64,000 bases of DNA, taken from NCBI RefSeq assembly GCF_026262505.1, contig NC_067207.1, positions 22,970,082-23,034,081 of the forward strand, in the 5' to 3' direction. This document shows positions 9,835 to 19,003 of this stretch, piece after piece. Under the pieces are notes generated by a model that had not been told where the DNA came from, did no database searches, and saw nothing but the letters and a program-made list of their open reading frames with translations. The stretch comes from Trichomonas vaginalis G3. Lineage: Eukaryota; Parabasalia; Trichomonadida; Trichomonadidae. Position 1 is the stretch's first letter, and each line of letters starts with the position of its first letter. A program made the translations under genes and the position numbers.

Positions 9835-10498
9835 TTTAAATGCTAAAAGCAATAATGGATCCACAGCTCTTCATATCGCAGCAGAAAACAACAGTAAAGA
9901 AACAGCCGAGCTTCTTATTTTACATGGTACAAATGTCAATGAAAAAGATAAATATGAAAGAACAGCTCTTTATGTAGCAGCAGGTAATAACCACAAAGAA
10001 ATTGCAGAACTTCTTATTTCACATGGTGCTGATGTTAATGCTAAAAACATTGATGGAGTGTCAGTTCTTCATATCGCAACAAAATACAACAGTAAAGAAA
10101 TTGCCGAACTTCTTATTTCACATGGCGCTGATGTTAATGCTAAAAACATTGATGGAGTGTCAGTTCTTCATATCGCAACAAAATACGACAGTAAAGAAAT
10201 TGCCGAACTTCTTATTTTACATGGTGCAAATGTCAATGAAAAAGATAAATATGGAGTAGCACCTCTTCATATAGCAGCAAATAATAACCACAAAGAAATT
10301 GCCGAACTTCTTATTTCACATGGTTCTGATGTTAATGCTAAAGACAAAAATGAATTTACAGCTTTTCACATTGCATCAAAAAATAATAACAAAGAATTTG
10401 TAGAACTCCTTATTTCATGTGGCTGCGATATTTGTGTCAAAGATAAAGGTAATCACCTATACTTGAACGATAATCATAAAAAATGCCAAGAATTATGA
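9835..10498 (+). pseudogene. Host ankyrin-repeat gene, 5' end lost at the element junction
   Basis: Six full 33-residue ankyrin repeats plus a partial cap (pattern G-x-LHIA--N--KEIAELLISHGADVN), typical of the very large T. vaginalis ankyrin family. The third and fourth repeats are almost identical at DNA level, a recent tandem duplication. No host promoter or start remains. The open frame runs back in-frame to an ATG at 9794 inside the element's terminal hairpin (MEARSASVHDL...), so a chimeric 234-residue product is formally possible. Family proteins usually carry an N-terminal region before the repeats, which is absent here. The stop is at 10496-10498. Confidence 0.8.
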
Positions 10499-10921
10499 GA
10501 ATTCATAATTAATTAATTTTGTATCACATAAAGATGTCACTTAAAAAAATTGAAATGAAGACTTGAAATTGGTGCTATAAAAGTGTCATTATTTTGCAAA
10601 TTTAAGAATATACGCTCATTCCTCTGAGTAGAGCTTATTTTTTCCCATCTTTTTGAATCATAATTGCTTTGGAGAACAAGTGAAGTGATTTAGTTGTCTC
10701 GACCCTTAAGAGTGCCCATTAGATGATAGACCACCCTCAGAAAAGCACTTTTAAGGCTATTTTATTGAATACCTAGAATTGGGATAATCCATACATTCGA
10801 GTTATAATAACGCCATAAATGGTGAATACTATAGAATTTATATTCTCTATTTTATGCCTTGGAAAAGTGACGTTTTATCTTGACCCTCGGACAAAGCGGT
10901 TTTTAGTGTCGAAAATTTTGC

Positions 10922-10975
10922 GCGAACGTGGAGCTCAGACCTCTCGCTTCGCTCGAGCCTTCACTCCACGTTCGC
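10922..10975. repeat. GC-rich inverted repeat in host spacer
   Basis: GCGAACGTGGAG at 10922 pairs perfectly with CTCCACGTTCGC ending at 10975. The 30-base interior contains GCTTCGC, the complement of the very stable GCGAAGC mini-hairpin. It stands out sharply from AT-rich surroundings. Confidence 0.65.
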
Positions 10976-11337
10976 ATGTGGAAATATAAAAATAACGCCT
11001 GATCATCAAATATGTCCTATTTTTTCTTTTTTTTTCCTCTCTTCTTCTTTTTCTCTTTTTCCTTTCCTTTTTCTTTCTTCTTTCCTTCTTTTCTTTCTTC
11101 TATGCGATTTTCATTTTAAAAATGAAATTCATAATTTAATTAAAGATAAGTATAGAGTGATAAGATGTATTTTTAAAATTATTTAGGTATTTTTAACTCT
11201 AGAATAGACAAGCATGTCATGAAGCTTTTTGTCAGAATGAATTAAATAAAGTGTAATAATCTGTAGGGTGAATGTATAAACATGCAACAATTCTTTAGGT
11301 AAGAAATCAAATATGATATAATATAATTTCGGGACTC

Positions 11338-11376
11338 AGTTGGCTAGGCTTGCCCGAAGGGCAAGCCTAGCCAACT
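11338..11376. repeat. Perfect 18-bp hairpin with GAA loop
   Basis: AGTTGGCTAGGCTTGCCC, then GAA, then the exact complement. The shape (arms of 15-20, a C-GAA-G or complementary loop) is that of the terminal hairpins of element B. It could be a relic end of a lost element or an independent palindromic repeat. Confidence 0.7.
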
Positions 11377-12180
11377 TCGGCAAAATAAACATATTATGAT
11401 TATAGGAAATGAGTTTATACAAATAAATTTAATTGTGAGTGATTAATATTATATTTTAAAGATTATTATGTAAAATATAAGATAGACTTTTAGCTAAATC
11501 GAAGTAATTTAGAGAACAATTTGAGATTTTAGAGATTTTTCAAATGAAATATTGAAAGCAAAGAATTTATTAAGAATTTGTTGTGAAATGAATACACTTC
11601 GGTAAGGCATTAGATTGGCGTGATAATTGACAAAATTGGAGCTGAAGTTTGGTTCACAAATGAAGAATAGGTCTAAGCTATAACAAAAAATTGTAATATA
11701 TTTGAAAATCTAATAGTTTTATTTAGTAATTTGATATCGATGCGATCATAGATATTGATTTGAATATTAAATTCGAAATTTTGTAATTTATAATGATATT
11801 TAGGAGCTGTAAAGCTAAAGACTAATTAAGTATATGATGACAAAGAACTTGCTAGAGATTAAAATCTAAAATTTTAGAATTTTGAAAATTAAATTGAAAC
11901 TACATGAACATATTAAGAATCTTTTAAAGTATACTGGCACTCCAATAAGTCATTAGTTCAATGTGATGCATTAGAAGTTTGATTGAAAAGTCTGGTTAAG
12001 AAATGATGAAAATGTGAAATGAAAATGCAGCATTTCTCTCAACTTTTCAGACACTTTTTGCCTATCGTTTTCGAAGTGGTGCTTCGCGCCGCTAATAAAA
12101 TTTTGAGAACAATTTTAGTTGTTTGTTCGGCAAAATTATTTTAACGAATTAAAAAAAAAAAAAAAGAAAAAAAAAGTAGT

Positions 12181-12213
12181 GGGGCTTCCAGGCACTTCGT
12201 GCCTTCTAGCCCT
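12181..12213. repeat. Terminal hairpin of element B, left
   Basis: GGGGCTTCCAGGCAC, TTC, GTGCCTTCTAGCCCT: arms of 15 with three mismatches and a three-base loop, starting 6 bases inside the end. The right-hand partner is at 56427-56459. Confidence 0.75.
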
Positions 12214-12296
12214 GAAGATGTTTAGTATAAATGAAGTTCTTATATATACGGGTCTTCCAGGAGCTTTTCACAAATTATATATGTTTTCATGTTTTG

Positions 12297-13210
12297 TCAA
12301 GACTTCTTCGTAAATGTTTTGTCAAGACTTCATCGTAAATGTTTTGTCAAACATGAACGTACATGTTTTGTCAAGACTTCTTCGTAAATGTTTTGTCATG
12401 ATTTCATCGTAAATGTTTTGTCAAGACTTCTTCGTAAATGTTTTGTCAAACATGAACGTACATGTTTTGTCAAGACTTCTTCGTAAATGTTTTGTCATGA
12501 TTTCATCGTAAATGTTTTGTCAAGATTTCATCGTAAATGTTTTGTCAAGACTTCTTCGTAAATGTTTTGTCAAGACTTCTTCGTAAATGTTTTGTCAAGA
12601 CTTCTTCGTAAATGTTTTGTCAAGACTTCTTCGTAAATGTTTTGTCAAGACTTCTTCGTAAATGTTTTGTCAAGACTTCTTCGTAATGAGTGTAAATGAC
12701 CAAAAATATAATTTAGGGTAGAAGGTTAGATCTAACCTCTTTTCTAACCTCTTTTCTACCCTCTTGAATTTGTCAAGATTTCTTCGTAAATGTTTTGTCA
12801 AGACTTCTTCGTAAATGTTTTGTCAAGACTTCTTCGTAAAATCAGACAAAAATAATGTTTAGGTGAAGAGGTGAGATCTCACCTGTTTTCTCACCTGTTT
12901 TCTCACCCTCTTGAATTTTCATGATTTCATCGTAAATGTTTTGTCAAGACTTCTTCGTAAAATCAGACAAAAATATATTTTAGGTGAAGAGGTGAGATCT
13001 CACCTGTTTTCTCACCTGTTTTCTCACCTCTTGAATTTTCATGATTTCTTCGTAAATGTTTTGTCAAGACTTCTTCGTAAATGTTTTGTCAAGACTTCTT
13101 CGTAAAATCAGACAAAAATATAATTTAGGGTAGAAGGTTAGATCTAACCTCTTTTCTAACCTCTTTTCTACCCTCTTGAATTTTCATGATTTCATCGTAA
13201 ATGTTTTGTC
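12297..13210. repeat. 25-bp tandem array with four embedded AGATCT palindromes
   Basis: The unit is about 25 bases (ATGTTTTGTCAAGACTTCTTC plus GTAA), more than 20 copies with variants (CATGAACGTA, GATTTCATCGTA). Palindromes lie at 12715-12763, 12861-12908, 12982-13029 and 13127-13175; the first and last have TTAGATCTAA cores and the middle two GTGAGATCTCAC. Only one unit-like sequence is present in the right end repeat, so the array expanded in the left copy after the two were formed. No gene is seen here. Confidence 0.8.
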
Positions 13211-13256
13211 ACTTTTCTGTCACTTTTCAGGAAAAAACATTTTTATATATATATAA

Positions 13257-14075
13257 ATGAATTTTACAAAACCACCGTTACCATTCTTTGGAAATAAGAG
13301 TAAATGTAAAGATATTATATTGAGAGAACTTAAGAAACTACCGAATGGTCTAACATTTGTAGATTTGTTCGGTGGAAGTTTCTATATATCCCATTTGTGC
13401 CATATAATATTCCCAGACTCAAAGATTATATGCAATGACTTCGACAACTATATGGACCGTCTCAAACATATTCCAGACACAAACAATATATTGAAAGAGT
13501 TAAAAGAAAAGATACCTATAGGTAAGATGGAACGTATACCATTAGATAAGAAAAATATTGTGAGAGAGGTTTTGAAAAAAGCAGAATATATAGACTGGAA
13601 TAGTATATCTGCTAGACTATTATATAGTGGTGCTATAAGAGTTCATGACATTGAAACACTTATGTCAAAAGTTTTATATCTTAACTATACAAATGTTTTC
13701 AAAGAGGACATAGAAAAATATATTGAGGGTATAGAGTTTGTGAGATGTCATTGGACAGATTTGTATGAAAAATATAAAGACAAGGAAAATGTTTTCTTTA
13801 TAGTGGACCCGCCGTTCTATAACACATGGGATTTTCAATACCAAGTAGACTGGACTTTGAGAGACTCTTTAGAAACTTTAGACGTTTTACATAACCATCC
13901 ATGCTTTTACTTTACATCCGATAAAAGTGGTTTGGAAACCGTTATGAGATGGTTAGAGGACATACATGACTATGAGTTTATATATGACAAGATAGAATAT
14001 GAGAGAGGTCCTATAAACTGGAGAAAGTGTCACAATAAAGAAATTTTATTAGTAAGTAAATGTGGTTTGAAATAG
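13257..14075 (+). CDS. D12-class adenine-N6 DNA methyltransferase (left copy)
   Basis: 272 residues, looks whole. The start region PLPFFGNKSKCKDIIL corresponds to the N-terminal motif (P-x-x-GGK) of D12/Dam-type enzymes, LTFVDLFGGS is the AdoMet-binding loop, and FFIVDPPFYNTW (near residue 183) is the catalytic DPPY-type motif. It would transfer a methyl group to adenine; the Dam class classically acts on GATC, but the target here is not shown. It is the outermost gene of element B's end repeat, with an equally open second copy at 55387-56205. TTTTTATATATATATAA precedes the start. Confidence 0.85.
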   Translation: MNFTKPPLPFFGNKSKCKDIILRELKKLPNGLTFVDLFGGSFYISHLCHIIFPDSKIICNDFDNYMDRLKHIPDTNNILKELKEKIPIGKMERIPLDKKNIVREVLKKAEYIDWNSISARLLYSGAIRVHDIETLMSKVLYLNYTNVFKEDIEKYIEGIEFVRCHWTDLYEKYKDKENVFFIVDPPFYNTWDFQYQVDWTLRDSLETLDVLHNHPCFYFTSDKSGLETVMRWLEDIHDYEFIYDKIEYERGPINWRKCHNKEILLVSKCGLK

Positions 14076-14191
14076 GACTACTTGTTTTAGGTTTTTTCCA
14101 TTGTGTCATTTATTTATTTGACGTGGCAGAAAAGTACAGAGAATATGAAGATGAACCAATGCCTGCAAATGTTCAGCATATGTACTCGTAA
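14060..14191 (+). CDS. Tiny membrane protein overlapping the methyltransferase end
   Basis: A 43-residue frame starts inside the last codons of the methyltransferase. It has a hydrophobic span (IGLLVLGFFHCVIYLF) followed by an acidic tail (EKYREYEDEPMPANVQ). The overlap and span suggest a translated small membrane protein, possibly coupled to the upstream gene. A decayed counterpart lies at about 55272-55402 in the right end repeat. Not recognised. Confidence 0.45.
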   Translation: MWFEIGLLVLGFFHCVIYLFDVAEKYREYEDEPMPANVQHMYS

Positions 14192-14195
14192 GAGA

Positions 14196-14205
14196 TATTT
14201 TTATC
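14196..14205 (+). promoter_or_regulatory. A/T promoter-like motif
   Basis: TATTTTTATC lies 9 bases before the ATG at 14215, identical to the motif before both A/C-family capsid genes (6756 and 51321), although the element families differ. Confidence 0.5.
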
Positions 14206-14214
14206 TAATATTAA

Positions 14215-14579
14215 ATGGACGCACAGAACTTAGCGAATGCACAGCAACCTGGACAACCAAACCCAGAGAATATTCCAAATGAAGTTAGAATACAAACTGC
14301 AATGGCAAACTATGGTCAAGTGCCAACAGATGTACAAATGCAAACTGCCATGTCAAATGACGCTGCGTTAGGTTTGCCACCATGGTATGCAAATATGAGA
14401 TGGAAAGAGTTTTATATACAAACCCTGAAGTGGGATATAAACAACTTTATGCAGATGACGCGAACACAGGAGTTGACCCAGAATATGTTTTCTACCAGAG
14501 GAGAAACAGAATGTATGAGCTCCAGTTAAAGAATGCTATGGAACTCAACAGGAAACGTAAGAGACTAGGCGGACATTAG
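14215..14579 (+). pseudogene. Conserved Maverick small protein, left copy (broken)
   Basis: The right-hand copy at 54885-55247 is open for 120 residues and defines the gene. It has a Gln/Asn/Pro-rich start, a repeated IQTAMANYGQVPTDVQMQTA segment, an aromatic middle (LPPWYANMRWKEFY) and a basic end (MELNRKRKRLGGH). The left copy is a fossil with about one break. A virion role is plausible from its place next to the small amphipathic protein gene. Confidence 0.6.
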
Positions 14580-14596
14580 ATTTTTACATATAGTAA

Positions 14597-14839
14597 ATGG
14601 GTTTCTTCAGTAGTATTGGAAACTTCTTTCGAAATGTTGGAAGAGGTATATGGAATGGAATAAAAACCGTAGGAAGAGGAATTTGGAACGGAGTCAAAAA
14701 TATTGGTAAAAGAGTAGGTCAGTTCGTTGGTATTATACCTAAAGACCCTGAACCAGAAGAACAAGCTCCTGTTATACAACAGCCTGAACCTGCACCACAG
14801 TCTAGTTGGCAACCAAATCCAACACCTCAACCGTATTAA
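14597..14839 (+). CDS. Small amphipathic-helix protein (pVI/pX-like candidate), left copy
   Basis: 80 residues. The first 50 form a repeated amphipathic helix (FRNVGRGIWNGIKTVGRG, then IWNGVKNIGKRVG) rich in Gly, Trp and Lys; the rest is a Pro/Glu/Gln tail (PKDPEPEEQAPV, NPTPQPY). Amphipathic membrane-active peptides of this kind occur in adenovirus protein VI and Polinton relatives. An intact copy lies at 54625-54867, and element B has another such protein at 18411-18770. The role in membrane disruption on entry is inferred. Confidence 0.6.
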   Translation: MGFFSSIGNFFRNVGRGIWNGIKTVGRGIWNGVKNIGKRVGQFVGIIPKDPEPEEQAPVIQQPEPAPQSSWQPNPTPQPY

Positions 14840-14843
14840 AAAA

Positions 14844-15641
14844 TTATATTTTTACCGTTCGATAGTAGTTGTATATGAAACTAAGTTCTAAGTAAAACGC
14901 ATGGTATAATGGAATTATTCTTTTTCTTCCATCTGTAGTAAACCATACTTGAAAGTCTGAAATACTTCCACTTGGTGGTTCGTATAACTTTGTAGGTTTT
15001 TCGTAAAAGTCATTTGCCAAGCATAAGAAAGAGTTTTGGGCGCCAGAAAATGAAGCATGAACAATAATAGCATCTGGGTCGAAAACATCTTTAAATAAAT
15101 ATGGTTCATCTCTTGCATATCGACTGTAAATATTTGCTAAAGGAAGTTCGACTTTCTGATTTAACATTCTTTGCAAATAATACCATGACATTGCAGTGAA
15201 TTCTGTATATATTTGTTCGTCTTTCTTTGGATTGTCTTCGTAGATTTGAAATGACACTTGTGAATTTTGTTTGTCATATACAATTCTCACATAAAGTGTG
15301 CTCTCGGTATTTGCATATTCATCAGCATATTTTGCATAACATGAATTTATTTTATCTTCTATATTTTTTAACGCAGTCTGTAGAGAAGATGAAAGGTCAA
15401 CTTGTATTAGCTCAATTTCTTCCCACATTTTTCGTTTCCCTTCAGATATATAATCTATATGAAACCTTACAATAAATGGAAAACTTTTATCTTCTACAGA
15501 CACAAACTTCATTCTACGAAAGCCAATAGCTTTTGTGACAGATGGGTCTCTTAACCATCTTAATGGGTAGTCAAAACGATAGCCTTCATGCTTTACGGTC
15601 TCTGTCTCAAACTTTTGACCGACATTAGTAAAAAGTTTCAT
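14844..15641 (-). CDS. Candidate minor capsid protein, paralogue 1 of element B
   Basis: 265 residues, looks whole. It shares its layout with 20515-21375: YRFDYPLRWL near residue 22, KAIGFRRMKF, FDPDAIIVHASFSGAQNSFL, YEPPSGSISDFQVWFTT and an ending PLYHAFYLELSFIYNY. The two are clear paralogues in one element. Its 3' part is repeated at 54394-54620 because the end repeat boundary falls inside the gene. It is convergent with the 80-residue gene, 4 bases apart. Compare 5122-5979 in element A. Confidence 0.55.
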   Translation of the reverse strand: MKLFTNVGQKFETETVKHEGYRFDYPLRWLRDPSVTKAIGFRRMKFVSVEDKSFPFIVRFHIDYISEGKRKMWEEIELIQVDLSSSLQTALKNIEDKINSCYAKYADEYANTESTLYVRIVYDKQNSQVSFQIYEDNPKKDEQIYTEFTAMSWYYLQRMLNQKVELPLANIYSRYARDEPYLFKDVFDPDAIIVHASFSGAQNSFLCLANDFYEKPTKLYEPPSGSISDFQVWFTTDGRKRIIPLYHAFYLELSFIYNYYRTVKI

Positions 15642-15711
15642 CTAATGGTTTAGTTGTAGCAACTCTTGAATTTTCTTTTTCTATTGAAAGCATATTTTAT
15701 CTAGAATAAAA

Positions 15712-17442
15712 ATGTCAAATGAAACAGCGTCTATGAGAGAAATACAACACAACCGACAACTCATTATACAAGCTCTAAATAAGAAACAACAAACTTTTCA
15801 AACTATTCTAGATATCTGAGTCATTGAAAGAAGGAAACTTAAAACTGACATTAAACCCAATGACAGATGAGTTTCTGTTTCAAGACAATAAGAACCATAC
15901 TGTCTGTATAAATCCAACAAAAGGAACTTTAAACGAGAAACCTATATCTGAACTTCTTTTGAAAGCAGATATTGACAACAAAGCTGACAAAGAATATGTC
16001 ATTGAAAAAGTTCAAGAAGAACATGACAGAGCAGATGCAACATATGCAACGAAAGAACATACTCATCCTGAACTAGCAGACAAAAATATGTTGACAATAA
16101 ATGTCAAGTGAAGTGACAAGAGCTGAAAACGAATATTCTAAAAAGACTCATACACATTCTATATCTGAAATAACAGACTTACAAGAAACCTTAAACAGTA
16201 AAAGTGCCGTTTGGACATACACATACCATTGCAAATATTACAAACTTACAAGAAACCTTAAACAGTAAAAGTGACGTTGGACATACACATACCATTGCAA
16301 ATATTACAAACTTACAAGAAACCTTAAACAGGAAAAGTGACGTTGGACATACACATACATCTTCTGAAATAACAGACTTAAACGTTAGCCTTGAAAAGAA
16401 AGCAGATAAAACATATGTCAATGAAATATACCAAAGTTTGATAGGAACAACGAAAAATATTGAAACTATTGTTGGTGACTTTTCTGTCAATGAAGAAAAC
16501 AAATATTTTAGATGGGAGTTTGTACACTCCTTAAAAAATGGTATACGGTATAAACTCATTCCGAAAAATAACAATGAAATGTATGTAGGCTATATAAAGA
16601 ATGATGGTACAACAAGTTAAAAGTTCCATTAGACAACAACTGCTACTTAAACTTATATGGAGACGAACAAAAGAAATATTTAAGAGTTTATGAAATGACA
16701 GATATGACATTACCTAACCCAGCTCCAGCACCATATTATTATGACTATGGTGTTGACGCACATGTAGACCCAAAAAAGCAAACATTATATTTAGAATATT
16801 ATAGATATAAAAGATATAATGCAATAAAAAAAACGAGAATAGTATACTATTATGAAGATGACAGAAATAAATATTATAGTCAAGACTTTACCTACCCTGA
16901 AAACATAAGATTATATTATAAAAAAATATTCTGACACAAACCAGAAGAAACCTGAAATAGTTGCACTATATTTTTAAGTTCAAAAGAGACAATCCTATAA
17001 TGTCTCATATGTTTGATTTAATGAACCCAGTAGGTTCTATTTATACATCTATGGAAGCAAGAGGTCCTCAAGTAATGTTTGGTGTTGGTGCATGGGAACA
17101 AATAGTTGACAGGTTTTTGTATTGTGCAAACTCTTCAAAGGAAACAGGAGGAAGTAAAACGATTTCAGGTGAAAATTTACCTGCGCACAGTCACTACATA
17201 GATTTAAGTACATCTCAAGCAGGTTGGCATAAGCATAAATTTTGGGATTGGTCAGCAATGAAAAAAGGTAAAGGATATGATGTTAAAGACGACGTTCAGT
17301 TTGCTATAAATTGTTTCTGGGTGACACTCAGGGAGATGGAAACCATACACATCGCGTTTCGGGATATACGCAAACAACGGGACAAAGTAAAGACTACATG
17401 CCACCTTACATGACAGTTTACGCATGGTATAGAATTGCTTAG
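15712..17442 (+). pseudogene. Phage-tail-fibre-like gene of element B (broken)
   Basis: A repeated 22-residue module (GHTHTIANITNLQETLN plus KSD) occurs three to four times around 16143-16390, like the His-Thr-His/Leu-Gln-Lys-Ala repeats of tailed-phage fibres. The 3' part carries a collar-like receptor-binding region: MNPVGSIYTSM, then VMFGVGAWEQIVDRFLY, a Gly-Gly segment, and ENLPAHSHYI. Such domains bind cell surfaces in phages and form trimers. The gene is a fossil with several breaks. It ends convergently against the integrase relic with a 4-base overlap (17439-17442). Confidence 0.7.
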
Positions 17443-18393
17443 TCGTCATTTTCAACTTCTTTAGCATATTCGTCAGGAGTTGTCTTATATTTGTTAGGAA
17501 CTGTCTTTGAAAGTATACCACCTTGAACTTTGACAAGTTTGAAACGAGGTCTGACAATAGTAGTTTTATCTTCTGCTTGCAGTGTGTACATTTTGCCATG
17601 TTTGCCTAAAACTTCATAATATTCTCTCTTGTATACTTTCTTCTATTTTTACGAACACGAAATGTGAGTACCTGTCGAGTTCCCATTGTTGTCATAGTCA
17701 ATAGTATTTTCATATGGGTCGCGTTTAGGTATTTCTATTTTTACTTTGTCACCTTTCTGAAGTTTGAAGCCTTCTTTCTTGTTTGTCTCTTTTGACTAAA
17801 TTATTAAATATATAGTCTTTCTCTAAGTCAGGGTTGTTTTTCATTTCTTCAGGGGAGTGGTTTCCAAACCTTTTTGTTTACGGTTATTGTAAATATTTAA
17901 AACTTGTCTCATCTTTGCCATGGAGAAGTGTCTATATTTGTCGTCATATGACATTTCATTTGCTTCACCACCTTGTGGTTGGTTTAAGTCTCTTAACATT
18001 TTTATACAACCGTCAATGACACCAAGAGCAGAATGGTTTTGGTCGACAATGAAATATTGGTTTACATTTTTTGAACGCAGATAGTTTTTACATCATCTGA
18101 TTTGAAAGAACTTTCACAGTCAGATGTCAGTTTTGTTGGATGGTATTTGTCAACGAATTATTGTCAAAGCAGTTTTCACATCTAAAATATTTTTGGACAT
18201 AATGGTAGGCTTCACAGTATCTTGTGTTTTGACCGACAAATATTAGCCAGTATGGAGGTCCATCTTCTCTATACCTCGGAATGTTTTCCAAGATATCCAT
18301 AAACCAAGCATTTGGTGTTGAACTAAAGATTTTTATCATGAGTGCTTTCTTTGTTGCCTTAGAAACATAGGGGTCCTTGTTTGGATTCGTCAT
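17439..18393 (-). pseudogene. Maverick integrase of element B (broken)
   Basis: Its region YWLIFVGQNTRYCEAYHYVQK aligns with FLIFINVNTRKAYAYPMKNK of the integrase in element C, upstream Asp in WFMDIL fits the first catalytic Asp of the retroviral-type DDE core, and SDCESSF resembles the second-Asp block. The carboxy part is basic, as in the chromo- or SH3-like tails of these enzymes. It catalyses insertion of the element in this family. The relic has several breaks and is more decayed than the C copy. Confidence 0.65.
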
Positions 18394-18410
18394 TTTTTAC
18401 CCTATAAGAA

Positions 18411-18770
18411 ATGGGTTTATTTGGCGCATTAGCAGGAGTTGCATCCAGATTTTTACCCGCAGTGGGAACAATAGCCAGAGGTGTATTTGGAGTTGGAAGG
18501 AAGATTTTGAGTACATTAGGTATACTTAAAGAGAAAGCACAACCTATTATACAAACTGTACAGAAAGGTTGGGATGTAGCACGAGATGCAGCAAATCTTA
18601 TTCCAAATCCTGAAACAAGAGGAAAAGTTCAAGGATGGATGGACAATGTAGGAAGACAAGCAGGAAACTATTATAACAAAGCAAATGACTACTATAACCA
18701 AGCAGGACACTATATGGACCAAGGTGAAAGATTCTTTAACAGAGGATATAACCATGCACACAATGGGTAA
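18411..18770 (+). CDS. Amphipathic Gly-rich protein (pVI-like candidate)
   Basis: 119 residues, looks whole. The N-terminus is a hydrophobic, glycine-spaced helix (MGLFGALAGVASRFLPAVG then ARGVFGVGRKILSTLG), followed by a Gln/Asn/Tyr-rich tail with repeated YYNKA, DYYNQAG and YMDQGE units. It is related in style to the 80-residue protein at 14597. It resembles membrane-lytic internal capsid proteins of adenovirus type; this is inference from composition. Upstream TTTTTTACCC is the usual motif, here between this gene and the divergent integrase. Confidence 0.6.
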   Translation: MGLFGALAGVASRFLPAVGTIARGVFGVGRKILSTLGILKEKAQPIIQTVQKGWDVARDAANLIPNPETRGKVQGWMDNVGRQAGNYYNKANDYYNQAGHYMDQGERFFNRGYNHAHNG

Positions 18771-18831
18771 ACAATAACCAACCTCAACCGCCTCAAACGT
18801 GGGGAATGTAAAGTTTTTTTACTGAGATGAA

Positions 18832-18984
18832 ATGAACAATACAGCATTGAGACAAATGGGTTCAAGATGGATTTGTCGACTTCCAGCAGTTACACAACGT
18901 GTTTGTCAAGTTCTTCCTATACCTCAGGAAGTTTTAGACCGACTTAAAAAACCTAAACAACCAGTTGAAAACAAACCAAACTAA
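18832..18984 (+). CDS. Small basic protein (50 aa)
   Basis: Preceded by TTTTTTTACTGAGATGAA, the same leader as the next gene at 19004. The protein (MNNTALRQMGSRWICRLPAV... ending KPKQPVENKPN) is basic with a hydrophobic middle. The shared leader and its place in a run of small virion-like genes support it being real. Not recognised. Confidence 0.5.
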   Translation: MNNTALRQMGSRWICRLPAVTQRVCQVLPIPQEVLDRLKKPKQPVENKPN

Positions 18985-19003
18985 AATTTTTTACTGAGAT
19001 GAA

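Larger units (their letters stand above)
10499..12174. other. AT-rich host spacer, no gene seen
   Basis: No coding frame of interest on either strand. It holds a 54-base inverted repeat (10922-10975), a pyrimidine tract (about 11012-11101) and an 18-bp-arm hairpin (11338-11376). Otherwise it is low-complexity AT-rich sequence up to the poly-A run that abuts element B. Confidence 0.7.
12175..15070. repeat. Left terminal inverted repeat of element B
   Basis: Matches 54394-56466 in inverse orientation. It includes a terminal hairpin, a methyltransferase gene, three small genes and the 3' part of a minor-capsid-like gene. The left copy is longer because it holds a 25-bp tandem array and AGATCT palindromes (about 12297-13210) where the right copy has a single short equivalent. 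The right copy in turn has about 90 extra bases near 56310-56400. Confidence 0.85.

Noticed and set aside
10499-12174. An additional old element between A and B
   Set aside because: Hairpins are present but no integrase, polymerase or capsid similarity was seen; left as host spacer.
12119-13105. Short open frames in the 25-bp array as proteins
   Set aside because: A 25-base unit shifts frame each copy, so the open stretches are chance; absent in the right end repeat.
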